Shown here: one piece after another, positions 55,596 to 64,000 of the stretch
Position numbering within the stretch: position 1 is the first letter of the stretch
Layout: every line of letters begins with the position of its first letter
Source of the DNA: Carnegiea gigantea
Lineage: Eukaryota > Streptophyta > Magnoliopsida > Caryophyllales > Cactaceae
Direction of reading: 5' to 3'
Length of the DNA stretch: 64,000 nucleotides
NCBI GenBank assembly: GCA_029747015.1
Contig: JAKOGI010001564.1
Coordinates: 124,001-188,000, forward strand
Notes under the pieces: model-generated
The model's database searches: none
What the model was told of the DNA's origin: nothing
Seen by the model: only the letters and a program-made list of their open reading frames with translations
Position numbers and translations under genes: made by a program

Positions 55596-56430
55596 GATTT
55601 AGTGGCGTGCGAGCCTGAAGACCTGTAGCCAAATCGCTGTGAACTTGGTGGGGTCTGAGCCTGAACACTTATAGCTAGATCTATGTGAGTTTGGTAGTAT
55701 GTGAGTCGGAAGACCTGTAGCCAGATTCTTACGACCTTTAGTTGCGTGAGAGTTTGAAGACGTGCTGCCAGATCCCCGTGAGCTTTTTGCATTTAAGCCT
55801 GAAGACCTATAGTTAAATCTCTATCGACTTGTTGGCGCTTGAGCCTGAAGACCTGTAGTCAAATCCCCATGAACTTATTGGCATTTGAGCCTGAAGACCT
55901 ATAGGCAGATTTATGTGAACTTGTTAGTAGTTGAGCCAGAAGACCTCTAGCCATATCCTTATAGACTTGGTGGTATCTGAGCCTAAATACCTGTAGCCAG
56001 ATCCATGTGAACTTGTAGGTTTGTGAGATGGAAGACAATAGTTAGACTCTTGTGACCTTGTGGCGTATGACCATGAAGATATATAGCTAGAACCCTGCAG
56101 TCGAATCCCTATGAACTTGTTAGCGTATGAGCCTCAAGACCTATAACCGGATCCTTAAACTTGTTGGCATTTGAGCCTGAAGACTTATAGCTAGATCTAA
56201 GTGAACTTAGTGGCATGTGAGCCCGAAGACTTGTAGGCACATCCTCGTGAACTTCGTAGCCTTTGAGCCTAAAAATCTAGAGCTAGGTCCCTATAAGCTT
56301 AGTGGCATATGAGCTTAAAGGCCTGTAGCCAAATCCTTATGATCTTGGACGTGTGTGAGCCCAAAGATCTGTAGGCATATCCCTATAAACTTATTGGTGT
56401 GTGAGCCTGAAGACCCATGGCCAGATCCTT
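55596..56430. repeat. 46-bp minisatellite, about 17 units
   Basis: Units with GAGCCTGAAGACCTGTAGCC begin near 55611, 55657, 55702, 55748, 55794, 55841, 55887, 55933, 55979, 56025, ..., 56173, 56219, 56265, 56311, 56357 and 56403, mostly 46 bp apart. One longer interval near 56069-56129 is an indel. Lies between the 20-bp array and non-repetitive DNA. Confidence 0.9.
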
Positions 56431-57632
56431 AACTTATCCTTCGTGAGATATCAAATCTCCAAGTTTGACTTTTCATTTATTGCTCAGCGTTACTGTCCTT
56501 CTGATGGGAGCTTATTCAATGTTGAAATGTCGGAGATATAAAGATGTCCTTTTATGCTGAGATGAATAGGATGAAATGTCCTCTATGGCTAGATCCTCCT
56601 GGACTTCATTACCTGATAATCTGAAGTTACGTTGGTGTCCTTTGTGTAAGGATGTGGGTGAATTGCCCAAGGGCAATGATGCTTTTGTAAATCTCACTTT
56701 GACGATGGAGTTAGGCCCCACTTTGCCTAAGCTTGGGCAAGGTGAAGGTCAACAGTTATGTATTTTCTATAATAGTTGTTGATATAATCATAAGAGCCTT
56801 TGATATAGATTTCTGGCTGACTAGGGTTATGTGCCCTTCTTGTAGGATTGTTGTCTGGCCTGAATGTGCACTTCTTCAATCTAGGGTTCCCAAGTGATCA
56901 AGGTATAGGGTAGTATACTAAATAGGATAAAGACTCATGTATACATGTATGCGCACTCGTTAGCCCAAGTGAGACTTTGCATGTAAGCCGACTATGCATA
57001 CTTAGTTGTGCTGATTCTGCTAACTTATGACGACCTAACCTCATATACAAGTAGTAACAGTCTTATGCTAAGTTTGGAGTCCGTTAGATGAGGCCTAATT
57101 AACGTACAGGTGATTGATAGGTAGGCTTGGTGATGTTTTGTACCTAAGGCTGCACCATACTATAGGATGAGTGATGCAAAGTTGAGTGATTACTGGGTTA
57201 GGCCAAGACAAGAGGTATAAGGTATCCCAAATATATAATCCTTCTTTTTAGTTAAGGAGTGGCATTTAATTTGAATTACGGTGTTCTTGTTCTGAAGAAG
57301 TCCCCAATTTCTGCTTATTGTGATAGAAGTCCTAGAAGCATAGGGATGTGGCAGAGGAAGATAGCCTCTAGTTTAGTATGAAGAATATAGTTATCTCCTT
57401 ATCTAGAAATGTTTACTATAGACGAAACCCTTATTGCATAAGAAAATATAGGGCAGCCCCCTATCTTGTATACTGGGCGAGTGCCCACATAGAAAGGCTA
57501 AGAATATAGAAGGAGTATCCACTCTTAAATTTGTGGTCATGATTGAGACAAAGAACCTAGATTTTTTTAATATAGGTGAGATAAAGGCTATGATGATTGA
57601 AAATAGGCTCACGAATGGTTTGTCCAATGTCA
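56431..57632. other. No gene or recognisable element
   Basis: Non-repetitive, mildly AT-rich. Short open frames (for example 56576-56782) show no recognised motifs. A string like the putative polypurine tract at 54921 occurs near 56711. Confidence 0.4.
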
Positions 57633-57656
57633 CCCATGACACAATCCTACTCTCAA

Positions 57657-58543
57657 TGATGCAGAACAAGTTCCGAACTTGGGCCCACCTTCACTAGTAA
57701 GGATCTTGACTTAAGTTGGCCCAATATTAACCCTAGGTCAAGGACTAGATCCCTCTACATAAATGTTAACTTAGAGCCCTTAAGACAGTCAAAGTAGGGT
57801 TAGGAAAGGTGGTTGGGCCATTAGTAGCCCTAAATAAGGAGTTAATCACTTAGTCCTCTCAAAACCACCTTTATTAGCTCATTTTTAGTTTCTAAACATA
57901 ATAATTCGTGTCATTTCTAACTCCATTTTTACCAAGGTGGGAGTAGGATTGTGTCATGGGCTGTATTTTCTAGGATTCGTCCTCTATCTTCTAGAAAGCC
58001 TTGAGTAGGCTCTACTCTTCCAAATGAAGTGACGCCACATGTCAACTCTTCTCTTGTGTGTGACGAATCATAGTGATTGTGATTATCTTAAGCGATATTT
58101 TATAAGCCTCCTATTAGTCCACTTGCTCCACTAATGTACAGCTAATTCCCCCCTCATTGGGTATTTATAGGCCCCATTATGTCCATGAAAATTTAGATTT
58201 GATGAATGATATGAGAGCTTGAAGCTTGATTTTCCTCAAAATCTCAAATTCTTTATCTGTCTTAGGAGGTGGTGATTTGAGTCTTCCCTTTAATCTAATC
58301 CTTAGTGCTAAGGCTTTAGTGGGTTAAAGGGTGGGTTAATTTAATCTAGGTGGTGGTTTAGCCTTTAGACTAGATATACCCTCTTTGATTTATCTCTTGG
58401 TTGCATATTTCAAGTGTTGGATCTACTCCATTATAGGCTTTCCTTACCTGGAAATTCTCTCTCTTTGATCCTCAACCTCCATAGGGCTCACCTACAAGTA
58501 TTTCATACCTTTATTTGGTCAAATGGAATTCTAATGCGCATCG
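57657..58543 (+). repeat. 5' LTR with internal inversion
   Basis: Matches the 3' LTR at both ends. The middle (57961-58070) matches 61585-61687 only as reverse complement, and about 200 bp present in the other LTR are missing. The 20-mer at 57941-57960 is a perfect reverse complement of the flank at 57633-57652. Confidence 0.8.
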
Positions 58544-58544
58544 A

Positions 58545-58557
58545 TGGGTATAAAAGC
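58545..58557 (+). promoter_or_regulatory. Degenerate primer binding site
   Basis: TGGGTATAAAAGC one base after the LTR resembles the tRNA-Met site TGGTATCAGAGC with an insertion and two changes. Confidence 0.45.
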
Positions 58558-59039
58558 ATAATGGTACTATCTCTTGGTAGGTATCCGTTCCAACCTTTCA
58601 TGTGTTTGAATTTCTTAAAGTTTTTCCCTTTCTATACTATTTTGTCATTAGTTCTTTCTCTTTAAATCTCTCATCTAGTCCATAAAAAATCCTAATTTTA
58701 GCCCAAACATAAACCACAGCCTAAACGCATCCTTAAAACTCCACAAAAGGGCCAAAAACACGAAACTAGAAATTTGGCACTGCCACCGCATGCCACTTAG
58801 CACGCCCATGTTAAAATCCTGAACTTTGGATATTTCACCCAGAGATTTAGCACGACCACCCCTTGATGCCTGGCATGACCTTGCCCTTTTCTTACACTCT
58901 TAAATCCTATTCTAGAGATTTGGCACAACCCCCTTACCACAGAGCACGACCATGCCCCCTTCTGTTTTACTGTTTTCCTACACGTGCTCCTTTCTTATGC
59001 CCATACCTCCCCTATTTTCCTCTCCTTTTTCCTTCTTTC

Positions 59040-59820
59040 ACCTTTCTATCTACCATTAGTAGTGAGGGCAATCCTTCTCACTCCTCAAATATTCCTTTTA
59101 AGCAAGCCCATGAGATAGGTAGGGCCCTTGTAGAGCTTCAACAGCAAATAAGGAAGCTCACCCAAGAGGTTGAACAAGTAAGGGACCCACTCCATAAAAC
59201 CCTTACTGACGAGGCTGTGTTGCTTGCCCTATTGATATCAAATACTCTTCCTCCCGTAAAGACTTTGACAATGAGGAAGGAAGACCAAGAAGACTAAGGC
59301 ATCAAAGGGATGATCTTTGGGATCTCAAAGTTAAGGCTCCGAAATCTAATGGCAATCTTAACTCGGAGAGCTATCTTGATTGGCTTCAAGCCCTTGAAAG
59401 GATCTTTAAACTTAAAGATTACAATGACGAGTACTTCAAGTTGGCCATTCTTAAGATGAAAGGTTATGCTTCATTATAGTATGAACATTTGAAGAAGAGT
59501 AGGGCTAGAGAAGCCAAATCCAAAATCAAGACCTGGTCCAAACTCAAGAAGCATAGGAATAAGAGATTCCTACCTCCTTCTTACAAACAAAAACTCTACC
59601 TCAAGATCACCTCTATCAACCAAGGGAATCGAAAGGTAAAAGAGTATATTAGAGAGTTTGTATAACTCCCAATGTAGGTTGGCTTGGATAAAGAACCCGA
59701 ACTCAAGGTTGCTACATTCATTAAGGAGTTATCTCTTAACATTGCCAGCAAGGTGTAATACAACCTTACTTAACATGTAATGATGTATGCCACTTAGCTA
59801 TCAAAGTTGAGAAGCAAATT
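59040..59820 (+). pseudogene. Gypsy gag (retrotrans_gag-like)
   Basis: SESYLDWLQALERIFKLKDY and YFKLAILKMKGYASL are typical of plant gypsy gag. They are followed by RKVKEYIREFV and ELSLNIASKV. At least three in-frame stops (about 59480, 59660 and 59676). A coiled-coil-prone stretch (RALVELQQQIRKLTQEVEQV, about 59125) precedes it in a shifted frame. 58560-59040 upstream is leader-like. Confidence 0.75.
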
Positions 59821-59829
59821 AAGGGAAGA

Positions 59830-61032
59830 ATGTCCTTTCACAACCCTCTTACTAAAAGCCCTTCCAATCACACTGAAGTTAAAACCCCACCTCCTCAAGT
59901 AAAAGCTTTTGATAAGGGCAAAGGAATCGCTAGTGAGCCTCCTAAGATGTTGGAAGGAAAGAAATGTTTTAAGTGTCATGGTTTTAGGCATTTTCAAGCC
60001 GATTATCCCAATAAAAAAGCCCTTACCATCAAGAAGGTAGAAGAGATTCGAGCTATTAAGGAAGAATCAAGTGAAGAAGATGTTAAAAAATATGGTTCTA
60101 CCTTGGTGACCCCTGATGTTGGAGAACTGTTGTTAATCAAAAGGTCCCTACATGCCACAAAGGTTCCTTATGAACATAACCAAAGGGAGCAAATCTTCAA
60201 CTCAAGGTGCACCATTGGAGGCAAGGTCTATGATTTAATCATAGATGGTGGAAGTTGCACAAATGTGGCCCCCAACACACTCATTAACAAGCTTCAAGTT
60301 CTAACTAAGGAGTATCCTACTCCTTATAATCTTCAATGGTTAGGGCCAAGTAATGAGGTAACCACTTCGAGGTAAGCCCTTATTTCGTTCTCAATTAGTC
60401 CCTATTGTGGTGAAGTATTATGTGACATTCTTCTCATGGATGCATGTCACTTGTTACTTGGTAGGCCTTGGTTATTTGATAACAATGTAGTCTATGATGG
60501 ACATGATAACACCTATAAACTTAAGCACGATGGTAACAGCCTTGGATTGGCCCCTTTACCTCCAACCAAACCTCATAAAGCTAAACCGGGAAAAGGAAGT
60601 GAGAAAAGCCCCCACAAGAGTGAAACATGGGAAGAGTATGCCACTAGTAAGAGCAAACCTCGAATTACCTTACTAATGGTGAAGCCAAACACAAGTGAGG
60701 AAGTGGGACCTTTGCCCCTTGTAGCTCACCAAGAGCTTAAGGATGAAATCCTAAAAAAACCTATCCCTTTGTCCATAAAAATGGTGTTAGGAGAAAGCTC
60801 TAATAAGGTTGATCAAGCAATAAGTGACACCGCTCTTCAGTATAATAAGTTTGAGCTATCTTGTGATGAGTATGTTGAGATCTTCAATGAGCTCATGAAG
60901 CATAAGAGAGCTACTCATTGCTTTGATGTTCTCCCAAAGATCTTTAACAACTATGACACACTTAAGAAGAACGGAATACACAGTACTTTGGGGTTTTCAA
61001 ACCCAAAAATAGTAAAAGGCATGCATGGTTGA
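59830..61032 (+). pseudogene. Zinc knuckle and aspartic protease region
   Basis: KCFKCHGFRHFQADYPNKK is a CCHC knuckle with the last Cys replaced by Tyr. YDLIIDGGSCTNVAPNTLI is the protease active site (DGGS). A stop at 60373-60375 interrupts the frame; ACHLLLGRPWLFDNNVVYDG is the second protease block. It ends with FSNPKIVKGMHG at 61032, where RT would be expected but is missing. Confidence 0.8.
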
Positions 61033-61076
61033 TGTCATAGGATTTAAACCCTAAGGATTTGAGAGAAATCCTCTTC

Positions 61077-61087
61077 AAGAGAGAAGG
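61077..61087 (+). promoter_or_regulatory. Polypurine tract
   Basis: AGAGAGAAGG just before the 3' LTR start at 61090. Confidence 0.55.
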
Positions 61088-61089
61088 TC

Positions 61090-62190
61090 TGATGCAGAGC
61101 AAGTTCCGAACTTGGGCCCACCTTCATTAGTAAGGGTCTTGACCCAAGTTGGCCCAATATTAACCTTAGGTTAGGGACTAGGTCCCCTAGGTTAATATTA
61201 ACTTGGGACCGTTAAGAAGGTCCACGTAGGATCAGGAAAGGTGGTTGGGCCATTAGTAGCCTTAAATAAGGAGTTACTCACGTAGTGCTCCCAAAACTAC
61301 CTTCATTAGCTCATTTTTAGTTTTTGGGCAGAATAATTTGTGTCATTTCTAGCTCCATTTTTACTAGGCAAATAAGCTTCAATTTCTACAAGTTATAGAT
61401 GGATGGAAAGCTCTAGATGTCTATTTTCCAAGGACTCTTGAATTGCCCCAAATTCTAAGTATTGAGAAAGTTATAGGCTAAATAGCGATCAAGGGTCAGT
61501 CTAGGACTGGAAAATGCACAATTCTAATTATGAGCTTAATTAAGGAGGTTATATCTATAATTTTGGGCATTAATCCACATGGGCTGATTCTTCACACACA
61601 AGGGAAGAGTAAACAAGTGGCGCACCTCATTTGGAACAGTAGAGCCTACTTAGGGCTCTCTAGAAGATGAAGGACTGGAAAATACAGCTCATAATGATTG
61701 TAATTATCTTAATCATCTTAATTTATTTTTATAAGATATTTTGTAAGCCTCGTATTGGTCCACTTGGGCTACTAATGTACAGCTAATTCCCCCTCTCTCA
61801 TTAGGTATTTATAGACCCTATTACCTCCTTGAAAAATCATATTTGATGAATGATGTGAGAGCTTGAGGCTTAATTTTCCTTAAAATCTCAAACTCTTTAT
61901 CTCTCCTAGGAGGATGGTAATTTGAGTCTTTCCTTTAATCTAATCTTTGGTGCTAAGGCCTTAGAGGGCTGGAGGGTGGGTTGATTTAGTTTAGGTGGTG
62001 GTTTAACCTTTAGCCTAGATATATCCTCTTTGATTTATCTCTTGGTTGCATATTTCAAGTGTTAGATGTACTCCATTAGAGGCTTTCTTTACTTGAAAAT
62101 TCTCTCTCTCTTTGATCTTCGATCTCCATGGGGCTCACCTACAAGCATTTTATGCCTTTATTTGGCCAAATGGAATTCCAATTTGCATCA
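61090..62190 (+). repeat. 3' LTR of the gag-protease element
   Basis: 1101 bp, TGATGCAGAG...TTTGCATCA. It has a middle section in the orientation assumed original and about 200 bp not present in the 5' LTR. TATTTATAGACC (61805-61816) is a possible TATA region. Confidence 0.8.
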
Positions 62191-63507
62191 CCCAACTTAG
62201 GTCAAATGTAGTTACTGGGGACATAAGCTCATAAAAAGCTTAAATGGGTTCCAAGTGCTAACTCATCAGGTTTAACAAAGTTATTAATGTAGGTTATCAA
62301 AGAAGGTATCTTATCCTAGGCATGTCCCTTTAAAGTTGCATGACCTATTGCAAAGAAAATTATGATATTTCACTTTTTCAGATGAAATCCTTAGTCACTT
62401 TGTTATTTTATTTCTCCTCTCCTTTTTTCTAGCGCGTCTTATGAAGTTTTCAAGCTAGCGCCTCTTTTTTTCCTTCTCTTAGTTTTTTAAACGTCAATTC
62501 ATCATAGGATAAGAGCATCCTAGTAAAGAAGGGGAAAAATGGAATCGGCTTAGAAAGTATGAGTGAAAGCATAAAGTCTTAAGACTTGGACTAAAAAATG
62601 ACAGGGATCCTGGATAAGTGAAGAATCTCTTTGACTTAATTCATGGATGCAAGTTCAAGGGTTTGGTAGTACTCCTTTGATTCTCTAGAATGGAGGTATA
62701 TAATAGGCTTAATGGTGAATGCCTGATACGGTAGCTTACTAATAAGTTTAGTTCCATATCTACCAATCTTCGATGAATGACATAACCTTTCTAAACATTT
62801 GTGTAAGCTTCATTCTGAGATCTCGAGCCTAGCTTAACCTGAAGTGACCCCCTTTTTTCCCTCTCTTTTTTTTTTGTGAATTTGTAATGAATCCCTGAAT
62901 GATCCAAAGGATTTTTTAAGCTTAGGCTTCTTAACTCCTTGTCTGAGGTACATACTTAGAGTTTTATGCTCATCAAATTTTGTGATCACTTCCCTAAGAT
63001 GCCGCATTATTGACTTGCTTTTAGGTTATCATTGGGAGTAATCTTTATTAGCCTGCATCTAAGTGTCATATTTGATCTTCACTATTTCGATTTGGGCCTG
63101 GCCCAGCTCGAGAATAGAGAGAGAAGAAGGAAAGGGAGGCGGTCTGGGCAGAGCTTATAGGCTCACGCTGGGCCTCGAAATTAATGGAACCGGATGAGCC
63201 CAAAAGAAAAGAGGGATAAGGGAGAGAGAATAAGGGGAAGAGAGTATGGGCTTTGGGTTGGGCTGATAGCAGATCTAGGCCACTGGGAAGGCTTGCTAAT
63301 TGGGTTTTTTTTCTTGCTCTTCTATTTCCTTTCTTCTTCTCTTGGTCCAACTCTTGATTAATTGAGTAAGTTATCTTATTTTCTCTCCAAATCTTCCAAT
63401 TCTTACAAAAATAAATAAAAATATATTAAAATTCCAATTAGTTATTTATTTTAGAGCAAATATTAGATATTAAAAGGGTATGAACTATTATAATTTCTGG
63501 CTAACCA
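62191..63507. other. No gene; possibly LTR-like DNA of a truncated minus-strand element
   Basis: No coding frame with recognisable motifs. Poly-T tracts near 62860. A 94-codon minus frame at 63066-63350 is low-information. It could be LTR if the signature at 63508-63545 is a polypurine region. Confidence 0.3.
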
Positions 63508-63545
63508 GATACCCGCACACCTAAGTTTTGCTTGTCCTCGAGTAA
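63508..63545 (-). promoter_or_regulatory. Gypsy 3' end signature (TCGAGGACAAGC and purine tract)
   Basis: The minus strand reads CTCGAGGACAAGCAAAAC, then CTTAGGTGTGCGGGTATC. It has the same layout as the TTGAGGACAAG/purine region before the Athila-like LTR at 18739-18770. Only this landmark is seen; 63546-64000 has no gene. Confidence 0.4.
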
Positions 63546-64000
63546 AACAAAACTAAAAATCCTAGAAAAGAAAAATAAAATCCTAGCTCACTTTCGTATG
63601 AATCATGGTTGCACTTAGGATGTGTAACAAGTCATTTAAACCCCCAGGTTATCCTTAATAGACGATGAAGGTCTCGTAACGGTTTACAAAAGACATACCC
63701 ACAAAAACTATAAAAGGAAATCAAAAATAGAAAATCGAAAATCTTTCTGGTTTTTTCAGAACTTGTACGTACAACACAGGGAAAAATAGACGCATATTCT
63801 AACCAACTATATCACACAAGTAATTAAAAAACTAGATTGCGCATAAACACAATATACACATTAAGAAATTCTTAATCCCCACTAATGACATCGATACACA
63901 ATCTTTCACCCCACTTAAAAATTATCTACAAGCATGACTGGTATAACCTCACTTTAAGGATATATGTGGAACACTCTCACTCATGTGTTTAAAATATAAC

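Larger units (their letters stand above)
57657..62190 (+). mobile_element. Non-autonomous Ty3/gypsy element with gag and protease only
   Basis: Direct LTRs of 887 bp (57657-58543) and 1101 bp (61090-62190) with inverted ends TGATGCA...TGCATC(A/G). Flanking CTCAA and CCCAA match at four of five bases. Inside are gag, zinc knuckle and protease remnants; RT, RNase H and integrase are absent, with the purine tract following shortly after the protease. This is the TR-GAG layout. Many stops make this copy dead. Confidence 0.8.

Noticed and set aside
55596..56430. CRISPR-like array from regular spacing
   Set aside because: Units are contiguous diverged 46-mers without unique spacers, and the context is a plant nuclear genome; it is a minisatellite.
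56576..56782. 68-codon plus-strand frame
   Set aside because: No motif, not repeated, typical length for chance.

Overview
The window reads as gene-poor, repeat-rich heterochromatin of a flowering plant, probably a eudicot. It has AT-rich non-coding DNA, plant-type LTR retrotransposons (Copia, chromovirus, Athila and Tat types), a 5S-bearing Cassandra-like LTR, a plant mobile domain gene and an integrated plant pararetrovirus (Caulimoviridae). The species cannot be named from sequence alone. Only one ordinary host gene is visible, as its terminal exon (about 1979-2419), and its family is not recognised.

Layout. 1-3654: 3' end of a host gene and its downstream DNA. 3655-6275: a short-LTR Copia element flanked by TTTTC duplications, whose gag-to-integrase interior lies inverted between same-direction LTRs. 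6508-6952: a solo LTR with perfect TAATG duplications that carries a 5S rRNA-like and an opposed U6 snRNA-like sequence. 8.4-26.3 kb: nested decayed LTR elements, namely two divergent copies of one repeat (9.88-12.05 and 20.03-24.5 kb), a minus-strand chromovirus-like pol split by a solo LTR (12380-13804), an Athila-like 3' end with envelope-position ORF and LTR (14.9-20.03 kb), a possible 1.16-kb solo LTR (20447-21605) and a 440-bp TA array. 26342-38024: a minus-strand Tat/Ogre-type element with 3' LTR, polypurine tract, protease, RT, two RNase H domains and integrase. Between integrase and LTR it carries an opposite-strand, intron-containing plant mobile domain gene preceded by 137-bp tandem repeats.

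38030-53202: a rearranged endogenous caulimovirid locus. Segment 1 (+) is a nearly complete, circularly permuted genome: coat protein, movement protein, protease-RT-RNase H, TAV-like protein, promoter and polyA region, leader-position ORF A, initiator-tRNA-Met primer site, ORF B. Segment 2 (+) repeats the TAV-end/promoter/ORF A part. Segments 3 and 4 (-) repeat about 3.0 and 3.4 kb of segment 1 in opposite orientation, making long, highly similar inverted repeats. No copy is intact throughout; lesions differ between copies, and several joints show microhomology.

53199-64000: a minus-strand LTR (to 54920) with adjoining 20-bp and 46-bp minisatellites that fit a Tat/Ogre 3' untranslated region; then a gag-protease-only LTR element (57657-62190) whose left LTR contains an internal inversion relative to the right one; then mostly anonymous DNA with one possible polypurine signature near 63.5 kb.

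Functionally the region is a TE and virus graveyard. The parts most likely to matter biologically are the virus inverted repeats (potential hairpin RNA and siRNA source), the antisense plant mobile domain gene inside the Tat element, and the LTR with two pol III-type RNA gene relics.
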